A stretch of DNA of 64,000 bases from Flavobacteriales bacterium (GTDB lineage Bacteria > Bacteroidota > Bacteroidia > Flavobacteriales_C > GCA-002722245). A program made the translations under genes and the position numbers. The DNA is taken from NCBI GenBank assembly GCA_002722245.1, contig PBLA01000018.1:1-64000 (forward strand), read 5' to 3'. Below the pieces are notes generated by a model. That model was not told the DNA's origin. It saw only the letters and a list, made by a program, of their open reading frames with translations, and ran no database searches. This document shows positions 36,264-44,800 of this stretch, one piece after another (the first letter of the stretch is position 1; each line of letters starts with the position of its first letter).

Positions 36264-37226
36264 ATGTTGAGAATAGGCGTCATAGGAAAAGTTGAAGAAC
36301 TTCAAAAATTATGTTCTTCCATATCAGGAATGGAAGAAGTCCAATTTATTGGATTTCACGCTGTTGATGATCATAAATTCAGCAACAACTTTGCACGATT
36401 TAACTCCATTGACGAAATAATTACAGCAACTGATACCATATACATCAGTAGTAAAGCTGCAGACAAAGAGGATCTCATTGAAACCTGCATACGGAGCCAA
36501 ATTCACACCTTAGTAGAATTCCCTTTTATCATTGACAGTGAACGAGGAAACCTACTTATGAATCTTGCACATGAGGCAAACATAAAGCTTCAAGTAGGTA
36601 ATCCATTAAAATTTACACCGGTTTATCAAAACATAAAAGATCAGTTTGATGCACCCATGTTTATTGAGAGCCAACAACTCCAGTCATTAAATACCGAATT
36701 AACCAATACTTCCGTCATCCAAAATTTGATGTTAAAAGACATTGATATGATTCTAAGTATCGTTCAGTCATCGGTAAAAAAAATAAGTGCCAATGGAGTA
36801 GCTGTAGTAAATGGAATGCCCGATATCACAAATGCCCGAATTGAATTTGACAATGGCTGCGTAGCCAACTTAACGGCAAGCCGAATCAGCCTAAACCCCA
36901 TGCATAAAATGCGAATTTTTCAGAGAAATTCGTACATCAATATCAATTTTGAGGAAAACGAGGCACATATCTTTCAAACAGCCTTAGGTAAACAAGGAAA
37001 AGGAAAAATGACCTTAAAACTCTCGGATGGCATGGAAAAAGAAGTATTTTTCATCAAACCTGAGTTAGACAAAACCAATCCTATACAAGAAGAAATAAAA
37101 TCATTCATTGAAAGCATAAAGAATAATTTAGACAACGACCTCACAATTCCAAAAGCCTTAAATTCCATTGAAATAGCCCAAATGGTGGCTGAAAAAATCG
37201 CACAATCGTCAATGATTATGGAGTAA
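36264..37226 (+). CDS. Gfo/Idh/MocA-like oxidoreductase
   Basis: A cytoplasmic protein of about 320 residues from the ATG start MLRIGVIGK; a TTG seven codons upstream is possible. The N-terminal Rossmann fold replaces the usual GxGxxG with GVIGKVEEL, and the LVEFPFIID and DIDMILSIV segments are typical of the family. The dinucleotide motif is weak, so cofactor binding is uncertain. It is the last conserved core gene before the repeat island. Confidence 0.75.
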   Translation: MLRIGVIGKVEELQKLCSSISGMEEVQFIGFHAVDDHKFSNNFARFNSIDEIITATDTIYISSKAADKEDLIETCIRSQIHTLVEFPFIIDSERGNLLMNLAHEANIKLQVGNPLKFTPVYQNIKDQFDAPMFIESQQLQSLNTELTNTSVIQNLMLKDIDMILSIVQSSVKKISANGVAVVNGMPDITNARIEFDNGCVANLTASRISLNPMHKMRIFQRNSYININFEENEAHIFQTALGKQGKGKMTLKLSDGMEKEVFFIKPELDKTNPIQEEIKSFIESIKNNLDNDLTIPKALNSIEIAQMVAEKIAQSSMIME

Positions 37227-37298
37227 AAACTCCTTTCCTTAAACATTTTTTTTGGGGAGTGAGTTAAATCATGAACACAACAGAACCTAATCTCGCAG

Positions 37299-37340
37299 TT
37301 AAAAATTAAGCGGCACTGAATATCCATACTTAATTTTTAA
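37299..37340. repeat. AT-rich 12-bp perfect inverted repeat
   Basis: TTAAAAATTAAG and its exact complement CTTAATTTTTAA are separated by 18 bases, 73 bases after the oxidoreductase stop. It could be a weak terminator or mark the left edge of the repeat island. The rest of 37227-37368 has no gene; a 12-codon frame starting at 37272 is too short to call. Confidence 0.6.
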
Positions 37341-37368
37341 ATTTGAATCATTAATGACTTCTCTAAAA

Positions 37369-37428
37369 AGAAGGTTAGATACAATCTAACTTCATATTAA
37401 CCCAGTAGTTACAAACTACTGGGGGCGG
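37369..37428 (+). repeat. 60-bp double-hairpin repeat, copy 1
   Basis: Two hairpins in series, each with an ACA loop: GTTAGAT-ACA-ATCTAAC, then after ten or so bases CCAGTAGTT-ACA-AACTACTGG, ending in a GGGCGG tail. An inverted copy at 39467-39526 differs at only two of 60 bases. Such paired palindromes are typical of REP or IS200-like (RAYT-mobilised) sequences, but no transposase is in the window. Confidence 0.92.
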
Positions 37429-37458
37429 GATGAATTAAGTACAAAAAAGTAATTTAAC

Positions 37459-37926
37459 ATGAAACTAATTATCTCTTTTATAGTGTATTGCTTCCCGTGT
37501 CTTATGTTTGGAGCTAACTCGGAATTAATTCTCTCCCCCCCTGATAGTATTACTCAAGTTGATTCGATAAACACATTATTCAAACTTTCAGATGATTCAA
37601 TAATTATCGATAAAGTTAGGGTACTATCGAAATCTAATAGCTTAATCGAAGTGTCTAATATTAAACTAAATTTTAGAATAAATGATTGCAAAATAGATTC
37701 TATAAATACTGAATTTGGTTCAAAATTTAAATTGAGTATCATAGAACCTTTGTTGAAGAAAGCTATAAGGTACTCAGTTCGTGAGTTTGAAAACCCAACT
37801 AAAGAAGGCGTATTCTTTCATTTAATAAATGAAGAATCTATTATTGCAGAGTTGCATAAGAGGTACTTTTTGTTTATCAGTCTTGAGTTCGATATACTTG
37901 ATAAAAATATTCATTTAAAAAAGTAG
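37459..37926 (+). CDS. Secreted protein of unknown function in repeat island
   Basis: A 155-residue protein with a signal peptide (MKLIISFIVYCFPCLMFGA) and no recognised domain. The mature part is alternating beta and helix with many Ser, Asp and Ile. It begins 31 bases after repeat copy 1; between them an eight-codon in-frame end (GATGAATTAAGT..., stop at 37450-37452) looks like the tail of a lost gene. Together with the two other modules of the island this suggests a partner gene was cut away. Function unknown; an immunity-type role is only inference. Confidence 0.7.
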   Translation: MKLIISFIVYCFPCLMFGANSELILSPPDSITQVDSINTLFKLSDDSIIIDKVRVLSKSNSLIEVSNIKLNFRINDCKIDSINTEFGSKFKLSIIEPLLKKAIRYSVREFENPTKEGVFFHLINEESIIAELHKRYFLFISLEFDILDKNIHLKK

Positions 37927-37950
37927 AAAAGTATAAGAGTATAAGGTGCA

Positions 37951-37982
37951 CGACAGTAGAGGGACAGACACCCCGTCCCCAC
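37951..37982. repeat. GC-rich GGGAC/GTCCC hairpin related to the island repeats
   Basis: Reading plus, CAGTAGAGGGAC is followed by AGACACCCC and GTCCCCA. The GTCCC pairs with GGGAC, and the minus strand reads TGGGGACGGGG, matching the tail of the double-hairpin repeats. It sits between the convergent ends of the genes at 37459-37926 and 37985-38482. The relationship to the repeats is by eye and short. Confidence 0.5.
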
Positions 37983-37984
37983 AT

Positions 37985-38482
37985 TTAGAAGGGGTCTGAA
38001 ATGGCCATTGGCACATCGTCACGCATACCGTTTTTATATTTATACATTTTAATTAGTTTACCATTAATAAATATGTATTCTAGTGTTTTTTTTCCATTTC
38101 TATCTAACAATACCCACTTGTTGTCCTTTTTCAAATTCACCTTATTAATATTCCCTCTCAATTCTTTACCATTATCTAATAAAACTATAAAATTAAAAAG
38201 AGTGACTGAATCTAATTGGTCATAAAAGCTTATACCAGTTAACAAGTTATTTGTCTTAGGTGATGAGTAAGGAAACACCTCTTCAAAATTCGAAACCAGT
38301 ATCGAATCTTCTTTACCAATTGTTGATTTAATATAACTAACAGTAGCTGATTCAAATGAACTTTTACATCCAACTAGAATAAAAACAACAAATATCAACT
38401 TACTATTTAGAAGTACATGAATAACATTTTTTTGCATCTTTTGATTCTTTTTGGGTTCTTCTTTTATTATTTGACTTCCCAT
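37985..38482 (-). CDS. Lipoprotein of unknown function in repeat island
   Basis: A 165-residue frame. A start at Met16 (38437) gives an ideal lipoprotein signal ending ILVGC; the ATG at 38482 sits one base after the stop of a truncated upstream frame. The mature part ends DLDGKKTLEY-like beta segments (KWVLLDRNGKKTLEYIFING) similar to those of MORN/YwqK proteins. No family recognised. The genes around it are unrelated core genes, so it belongs to the accessory island. Confidence 0.72.
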   Translation of the reverse strand: MGSQIIKEEPKKNQKMQKNVIHVLLNSKLIFVVFILVGCKSSFESATVSYIKSTIGKEDSILVSNFEEVFPYSSPKTNNLLTGISFYDQLDSVTLFNFIVLLDNGKELRGNINKVNLKKDNKWVLLDRNGKKTLEYIFINGKLIKMYKYKNGMRDDVPMAISDPF

Positions 38483-38483
38483 A

Positions 38484-38567
38484 TTATTCTTTCAATTTCC
38501 CTGTTAATGAATCAACATTCCCTTTTGTTGTTTGAATTTTACTTTTTTCATCAGTCAACTCTCGCCT
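38484..38567 (-). pseudogene. Truncated 3' end of a gene, joined to repeat copy 2
   Basis: A frame of 27 codons plus stop (RRELTDEKSKIQTTKGNVDS then LTGKLKE) runs from the edge of repeat copy 2 to TAA at 38484-38486, one base before the ATG of the lipoprotein gene. It has no start codon of its own in a sensible place. The reading frame and the tight spacing to the next gene are what one expects from the last part of an upstream operon partner whose body has been lost. Confidence 0.55.
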
Positions 38568-38595
38568 CCAGTAGTTACAAACTACTGGGGACGGG
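38568..38595 (+). repeat. Half copy of the double-hairpin repeat, copy 2
   Basis: CCAGTAGTT-ACA-AACTACTGG followed by GGACGGG: the second hairpin and tail of copies 1 and 3, without the first hairpin. It is in the same orientation as copy 1 and ends 7 bases before the stop codon of the YwqK-like gene. Confidence 0.9.
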
Positions 38596-38602
38596 ATTAA
38601 AC

Positions 38603-39337
38603 TTAGTTTTTAAACTCTTTTTTAGATTTAACAACTCCATTTTCATATATAATTTTCTTAATTATCTTACCCTTTAGATTAAACTCCTTCCAAGTTCCTA
38701 CAGGAATCGAAATTCCTTTATCAACCGAAGAAGGTATATACTCCCCTGAAGTTTTTATTTTTCCATTTGGGTGATATTCTTTCCATAACCCAGACCAATA
38801 CACACCGTCAATCATTGTACCTGAAATCCAAACCTCCCCATTCTTATTTGCATAACATACTTTTTGTTCTTTTTTAGAATAATCTATCTCATATTTTAAA
38901 ACTCCATTATCCCACCATTCTCTAACAATTCCTATGTACTTTCTATTTTGCCTATTATACACCTTTTGAACTTGACCATTCTCATAATAATATACACCGA
39001 TAGACACACCTTCACTAGAAAAAACGAATGTTCGCATAGCTCCAGATTCGTACCACTCAATAAATGGCCCATCACTTTTACCATTAAGCTTATTTGACTC
39101 TAATTGCTTTTTTCCGCTTTTGTAAAACTTTATCGTTTTAACATGACTCTCATCTTTATAGAAATGAAGAAGTTTAATCGAATTATTATCATAAAAAACA
39201 GTATCCACCTTAATTTTACCACAACCTATTGGATGAGAATAAGATTTAAACGCTTTAAATAAAGTATCTGTCTCCTGCCCCTTTAATGAAAGCAGGCAAG
39301 TGCTAAATATAAAAACAAGTATTACTTTTCCTTTCAT
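38603..39337 (-). CDS. YwqK/MORN-repeat secreted protein
   Basis: A 244-residue protein with a signal peptide (MKGKVILVFIFSTCLLSLKG). It contains about six MORN-type (toxin-antitoxin YwqK family) repeats: KFYKSGKKQLES, FIEWYESGAMRTF, VYYYENGQVQKVY, EWWDNGVLKYEI, LWKEYHPNGKIKTSGEY, TWKEFNLKGKIIKKI. In Bacillus YwqK protects against the YwqJ toxin; whether this one is an antitoxin is inferred from family and context. ATG lies 3 bases after the stop of a truncated frame. Confidence 0.82.
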   Translation of the reverse strand: MKGKVILVFIFSTCLLSLKGQETDTLFKAFKSYSHPIGCGKIKVDTVFYDNNSIKLLHFYKDESHVKTIKFYKSGKKQLESNKLNGKSDGPFIEWYESGAMRTFVFSSEGVSIGVYYYENGQVQKVYNRQNRKYIGIVREWWDNGVLKYEIDYSKKEQKVCYANKNGEVWISGTMIDGVYWSGLWKEYHPNGKIKTSGEYIPSSVDKGISIPVGTWKEFNLKGKIIKKIIYENGVVKSKKEFKN

Positions 39338-39340
39338 AAT

Positions 39341-39463
39341 TTAAAACTCGTGCCAATCAGTGTAAATATCAACTGCAAAATCACCTGGAAGTAATCCAAC
39401 ACCAGGCAAACTTACTCTATTCTGATCAACTATCTGAACCGTAACATTATCACCATATACTGC
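39341..39463 (-). pseudogene. Truncated 3' end of a gene, joined to repeat copy 3
   Basis: Forty codons plus stop, beginning AVYGDNVTVQIVDQNRVSLP and ending VDIYTDWHEF, with no start codon; an in-frame TAA at 39464-39466 lies right at the repeat junction. The tail ends 3 bases before the YwqK-like ATG. The sequence is well-formed protein and reads like the C-terminus of a larger protein such as a toxin domain, but the family is not recognised. Confidence 0.6.
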
Positions 39464-39466
39464 TTA

Positions 39467-39526
39467 CCGTCCCCAGTAGTTTGTAACTACTGGATTAATA
39501 TGAAGTTAGATTGTATCTAACCTTCT
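39467..39526 (-). repeat. 60-bp double-hairpin repeat, copy 3 (inverted)
   Basis: Reverse complement of copy 1 with 58 of 60 bases identical; both hairpins (CCAGTAGTT-TGT-AACTACTGG in plus reading and GTTAGAT-TGT-ATCTAAC) are intact. It marks the right edge of the island. Bases 39527-39600 hold no gene. Confidence 0.92.
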
Positions 39527-39600
39527 CGCCAGAGAGGCTCACGCCTAAAGACTTATACAGAAACTTATTTTTTCCTTCATAATTTAATCTTGCCTCCCAT

Positions 39601-40179
39601 TCAACGCGCTGCCGAATTAAATTCGCTTAGCCGCCAACCTTCTTCTGTATTTATGAATTTCACGAATCCTGTGTAATGAATATGGTAGGATCGGGTGTCT
39701 TCCAGCGGTGTTTTTAAAAGGTAGGAAAGAACCGATCGAATAACTCCTCCATGGCAAACAATTGCAATGTTTTCTTCTGATCGCTCTAAAATGTTTTGCA
39801 GTTCTTCCACAACTCTTCGTTTTAACGCTGCGAAACTTTCTCCGTTTGGGGGGCTGTTCAAGGTATTTTTATACATCCAAAGATTTCCTCCTTCAACTGC
39901 GATATCCGCCCAACTTTTCTCTTCCCAATCACCGTAATTAACTTCCTTTAATTTCTCTTTAGTTTCTGGTTTATTATCAAATAGGTATGTCGCTAACTTA
40001 ACACACCTTTTAAGCGGAGAGCTTATGACAACATCTGGAACAAAATGCGCTAATTTAGACTTTAAATGCTCGGCCTCTGTGTTAAAATTAGAGGAAACAT
40101 CAATGTTTGAGTGCCCATAACATATACCTCGTGGTATAGATAAACTCGTATGTCTTATGAAAATGAGTTCTTTTGCCAT
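39601..40179 (-). CDS. Histidine phosphatase family protein
   Basis: A 192-residue phosphoglycerate-mutase-like phosphatase. The catalytic RHT is at the start (FIRHTSLSIPRGICYG), the second Arg in SSPLKRC, the Glu in EVNYGDWEEKSW and the second His in VCHGGVIRSV. The YGDWE motif is common in alpha-ribazole phosphatases, but the substrate is uncertain. First core gene after the island. Confidence 0.88.
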   Translation of the reverse strand: MAKELIFIRHTSLSIPRGICYGHSNIDVSSNFNTEAEHLKSKLAHFVPDVVISSPLKRCVKLATYLFDNKPETKEKLKEVNYGDWEEKSWADIAVEGGNLWMYKNTLNSPPNGESFAALKRRVVEELQNILERSEENIAIVCHGGVIRSVLSYLLKTPLEDTRSYHIHYTGFVKFINTEEGWRLSEFNSAAR

Positions 40180-40328
40180 TCAATTATACAAAGGTGGCAA
40201 TGAAAAATCATTCAAAAAAGAAGATGGTCAAAAAAATAAAAAACTCACACCGATAAATAAATTAATTTACTCAAAATCAATTATTTAACGATTATACAAG
40301 AATAAACAAATTAATGCACTGCTTCAAC

Positions 40329-40964
40329 TTATGGAACCCAAACTTTTTGAGTAGTCACTAATGAGGTTGAAGCAACTTTAATAATATACAGGCCTGTATT
40401 TGCGCGATAAATGTGTTTTGAGGCTTTTCCTGAGGAAACAAGTTGACCTTGTTGATTATATATTTGAATGGAATAATATTCCTTCTGCTTTGCAGGTGTT
40501 GAAATCTGTATTTGTTGATTGTGAACTCCTATTTTCACCTCATCAAACTCATGATTTGAAACTGACAAAACAGCATCGCAATCGCCCTCAGATGAATTTA
40601 GTTCAGCGTATGCATAAAGATGATTGTATCGTGTACAATGAATGGAAATGTACTTATAATCCGCTAAATTTACATCGTTAGGCACATCATATAATTGTTC
40701 TCCATTCAAAGATTTTAGAGCCCCTAGTTTTAAGCCTGTTGAAGAAGGGTTAATTTCGTTACTCAAATAGACATCTAAGTCTGGCCCTGGATCTGATTTA
40801 AAATCATTGCTTAATTGGACAACTAGTGTATCTCCTTGTTGAATTAATGTGGCGCTACCCGATACTTTTACATCTGTTTGTTGAAGATTGGCGGATCGCA
40901 TGCATTCCTGGGCAAAAAGTGTGGTAGATAATGCACTAATAAATAAAGTGATTAAAATTTTCAT
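40329..40964 (-). CDS. DM13-domain protein with T9SS type A sorting tail
   Basis: A 211-residue secreted protein: signal peptide (MKILITLFISALSTTLFAQ), a DM13 domain (about 25-125; KVSGSATLIQQGDTLVVQL, DPGPDLDVYLS) thought to be a redox or electron-transfer module, and a C-terminal T9SS sorting domain (IYNQQGQLVSSGKAS, GLYIIKVAS). The sorting tail sends it through the type IX system to the cell surface or medium. It lies 35 bases downstream of the Crp/Fnr gene and may be co-transcribed. Confidence 0.87.
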   Translation of the reverse strand: MKILITLFISALSTTLFAQECMRSANLQQTDVKVSGSATLIQQGDTLVVQLSNDFKSDPGPDLDVYLSNEINPSSTGLKLGALKSLNGEQLYDVPNDVNLADYKYISIHCTRYNHLYAYAELNSSEGDCDAVLSVSNHEFDEVKIGVHNQQIQISTPAKQKEYYSIQIYNQQGQLVSSGKASKHIYRANTGLYIIKVASTSLVTTQKVWVP

Positions 40965-40999
40965 ATTCGTAAATGGTGTTTAAATTGTTTTTATTCCGT

Positions 41000-41623
41000 T
41001 TAAAATTCTGGACTTATTACAAATGATGATCGATCCATTCTTAGTTTTCCTTGTTTTTGAAAGGAGCTAATGATGGAGGAAACGCATTGTCTTGAGGAAT
41101 TACAAATGAACGCTATTTCCTTATGTTTTAAATGCATTCTTACCATTTGCTCACCGGTGAGTAGTTTAATGGATTTTTTTGAGGCGAGCTCCTTGAGAAA
41201 CTGTTTTACACGCTCCTCTACGGACAGGGAGGCGTTTGATTCCATGATGGATTGAAGGGTTAGATTTCGGCGAAGTGCACTTTGAAGAACGGTTTTTTGA
41301 TGATTCAATGAATGCCAAAAGTTGCTTTCTTTATATTCTTCAATAAGTATTTCATTTGAAAAAGCAAGAGCGAAATTTAGCCGTGTATTCAAACCTCCAA
41401 TAACTTCATCTCCAAAAAATTCTCCCTCATGAATTAAACTTTTAAAAATCATTTTCCCTTCTTCCGTGATGGATCCAATTATTACGATTCCTCGAACTAC
41501 TCGATAATACTTAACTGCCGGATCTCCTTGCTGATAAACGGATTCATCTTTTTTAAATTCTTTGGTTACTTTTAGCTGTTCTTCCGAATAAGATGCGTTG
41601 ATATGACTTACTAAACTATTCAA
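41000..41623 (-). CDS. Crp/Fnr family transcriptional regulator
   Basis: A 207-residue regulator with an N-terminal cyclic-nucleotide-binding fold (about 20-115; GDPAVKYYRVVRGIV, EGEFFGDEVIGG) and a C-terminal winged helix (HLKHKEIAFICNSSRQCVSS). The pocket lacks the Arg-Ser/Thr pair expected after GE in cAMP-binding Crp (the sequence reads TRLNFALAF), so it may not bind cAMP. There is no Fnr-type Cys cluster. A tandem 11-bp repeat and a 13-bp inverted repeat lie upstream. Confidence 0.87.
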   Translation of the reverse strand: MNSLVSHINASYSEEQLKVTKEFKKDESVYQQGDPAVKYYRVVRGIVIIGSITEEGKMIFKSLIHEGEFFGDEVIGGLNTRLNFALAFSNEILIEEYKESNFWHSLNHQKTVLQSALRRNLTLQSIMESNASLSVEERVKQFLKELASKKSIKLLTGEQMVRMHLKHKEIAFICNSSRQCVSSIISSFQKQGKLRMDRSSFVISPEF

Positions 41624-41664
41624 AATGGTTACTTTTTAGGGTTACGATTCAAAAATAGAAGAGA

Positions 41665-41686
41665 AGTATCACGAAAGTATCACGAA
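41665..41686. promoter_or_regulatory. Perfect 11-bp tandem repeat upstream of Crp/Fnr gene
   Basis: AGTATCACGAA is repeated twice without a gap, 42 bases upstream of the regulator's start codon. One helical turn spacing suits a protein binding twice on the same face, so this is a candidate operator, possibly autoregulatory. Confidence 0.5.
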
Positions 41687-41719
41687 GAAATATCCAAAGT
41701 TTATCATTGGATATTTCTT
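41685..41719. repeat. 13-bp perfect inverted repeat
   Basis: AAGAAATATCCAA and TTGGATATTTCTT flank a 9-base loop. It overlaps the end of the tandem repeat and lies between the stop of the gliding-type gene (41805) and the start of the Crp/Fnr gene. It may be a terminator for the former or a dyad operator of the latter; no T-run follows directly on the minus strand. Confidence 0.6.
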
Positions 41720-41804
41720 GAAGCTATTGTCTTGCAGAATATTTTAATTAACTGTGCGCGATAAGATGGAAACAAAAGATGGATTCTGTTTTATGCTGAG
41801 TAAG

Positions 41805-44800
41805 TTATTTTGTAAGGTATATAAAACCGTTCACGGACTCGCTATCGTTTTTCAGTACATCCTTCATTACCACAAAATATGTCCCCGTTGACAGAGGTCT
41901 CCCAGCGGTTGATACTCCAGACCAGTCATTTTTATAATCGTCATCTTTGTATACTGACTCTCCCCAACGGTTAAATACCTCTATTGATATTATTTTACCT
42001 TCTGAATTCACAACTTCAAGCGCATCATTGTACCCATCTCCATTAGGAGAAAACAGGTTTGGCAATCGAATAGGTTCTCCTTCTATCAGCATACAATCAT
42101 TGTAAGTGTCCTCGCATCCAATTGGAGAAACTACTGTGAGTGTGTAACATTTTTCACCGTCTTGATCCGCCGTAATTTTAGGCAACAATGCGGTGGATAT
42201 GGTATCTTCCTCGGATAACCAATAAAATTCAGCGCCTCCAGAAACACCTGAAACATCAAGTTGAGGTGAGGTAATAACTTCTCCATACGTTACTGTGTCG
42301 GGAAGATTAAAATTAGCCGAAGGCCCCTCTAACACATTGACTTTATCAATGATTATATTGGTACAGCTATGTTTATCTGTTACAGTTAATGAAATGGTCT
42401 TCACGCCTAAAGAATCATAAGTGGTGGTTCCTGAATCTAAAATGCTGGAGGTTTCATTCCCTAAATCCCAAAGAAGAGAAGCTCCTTCATCACTGCGATA
42501 TACACTTGAATAGGAAACTTCTTTGTTCACACAGGTGTTTTTAGATCCTATAATAAGTGATTCGTTAGGCAGTTCTCTAATGTTAATAATTTTTGTCACG
42601 GTATCAACACAATTCAATTCGTTGACACTTACATGGGTTACCGTATAATTACCGGAGGGATTAAATGTTCGAACTCCTGTGGAATCGTTCCAATCAGTCC
42701 CAGACATTGGTAATTCATTAATAAACCACTCTGATGAGGTTAAACTTCCTACATTGGAGGATGCAAGTGAAGTGAATGTTGTTTCATCTCCAAAACAAGT
42801 ATCTGCATAAATAAATTCTGATTCTACAATACTTACTGTAATGTCAAATACATTTGAATCTCTGCAGCCATACACGTCATCAATGGCTGTAATCTTCATT
42901 TCTTTATCCTGATCAAAAAGCACTGAAACATTTAATCCTGAAAGTTCACCATCATTCCATAAATAAGTTATACTTTCTCCTGAACCGGCAGAATTGCCAG
43001 TGGATAAATCTACAAGTTCGCCTTGGCATCCACGTGAAACAAGTTCACTTGGTACTTGAATAAGTGGTTTACGCACAACTACTACTGAAACAGAGTCCAG
43101 CGCAGTACAACTCCCCTCTTCTATTTGAACATAATAGAGTAAGGTATCTAATTCTGTAGCTGATAGATAAGGAGTTATCACAACAGATGCTAAGGTAGTA
43201 TCCGCAATATAGGTACTTGGGTACCATGCGAAATCATTACCTGTGGCAGAGATTTCAACGGGTAATCCACTGCAGGTTAGTTTTTGAGAATTATCGTCAA
43301 TTTTTAACGTCAACTGATCAACTGCTTTTGCTAGGACAGCAACTCTATTTTCTCCAGGACAAACTCCTGCATAAACTGTGGAATCATTTTGAAGATTTGT
43401 AAGGTTAAAGGTTAAACCTTCGCCAATTTGATTTCCACCAAACGCCGCATCAAACCAGTAAATCGTTGAACCGTTTAAATTACTTGCCAACACACTTAAC
43501 TCTGCATTTTCCCCCGTACATACTGTATCGTTTTTGGCTAACAGGACCGGATCAGGAAGTACAGTTTGTATTACTACTATTCCTGTATCGCCAAAAGTGG
43601 CTCCATTGGGTTCAAATTTATCTTCTAAAATTCCAAAATCAGTCATTACACCATTTGCACCTCCTTCAATGTTTACAATGGGGCCCGATGATGATGTTCG
43701 AACATATCCTCCTGCGCCTCCTCCTCCTGGCCCTGTCAATCGATTGGGTGCAAAAATATTCGCATTGGTCACACTTCCGCCTGCTCCTCCATTAGCATTG
43801 ATGGCTATTGGAGCTATTGTTCCATTCGCTTCAACCACGATTGTTCCTCCTGCCCCGGCTCCACCACCGCCATAAAAACTGGTTACAAACGTTCCTTCTC
43901 CGCCTTTTCCATCTTCTCCGTTAGCACGCACTGTTCCTGTCCCAAGGACACTGCTGTATGATTTAATAATAATCATTCCTCCACCACTACCTCCGGCGCC
44001 TCCTAAACCATCGCCCGATAAAATAGCGCTATCCCATGATCCTCCATGCCCCTGGCCTCCGCCTCCGCCAAGAAATAATCGTTCGGAACTTTGCTCAAGT
44101 GGTCTACCTCCTAATCCTGCGGCTGCTGCTCTTCTCTCATTTCCACCCCATGCTGGCTCCCAAGGTGCGAGGGTTAAAGGGTCTTCCGAATTATCACTTA
44201 ACGTATATCCTCCTCTTCCACCGCCAGAGCTGCTTACAGTATCGATTCCAATGGATCGCTTATTTCCTTCAAGAGTCCAAGCTGTTGAATAATTTGGATC
44301 GGAAGTACGATCTGGAACTCCCCATCCTTCATAAATGGAAATATCTCCAACGTTAGATCCTCCTCCTCCTCCTGCATTGAGGGATACCCCCCCTCCTCCT
44401 GCATTGGCGGCAGCTCCTTGTCCAAATCGTCCTCCTAACGTGTCGTAGTCCGTGTGATAGCCTGCTATCCCTTCTCCTTTCAAAGCACCAATATCGTGAA
44501 CCGTTGTGGCATATTCATTAAAGGCATACAATCCTCCTCCGTTATTGTTGGTTGATCCTTCTGTTCCTCTAAAACCTTTTGCATCCATTTCTATTTCTCC
44601 CTCAACAGTAACATCTCCCTCTACTTCTACCACTATGACTCCTCCCTCATTTCCATTCCACGCTTCTCCCGTTAATGTTTGATTTAAGGGGATGGATAAA
44701 TCGGCATATCGAGGGACTCTGATTACGTTTACTTTACCGGATGCTTGATAATTATTCCTCAATGGACAACTCAGTTCGATTGTGGTTCCGTTGGAAACCC

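Noticed and set aside
37272-37310. Short frame MNTTEPNLAVKN right of the oxidoreductase
   Set aside because: Only 12 codons and no conserved pattern; it overlaps the AT-rich inverted repeat.
43217-44356. Several plus-strand frames of 61-113 codons rich in Leu, Pro and Ser
   Set aside because: They lie opposite the Gly-rich part of the large surface protein on the minus strand; the Gly codons read as Pro/Ala/Thr in the opposite frames. They have no upstream start context and no domain.
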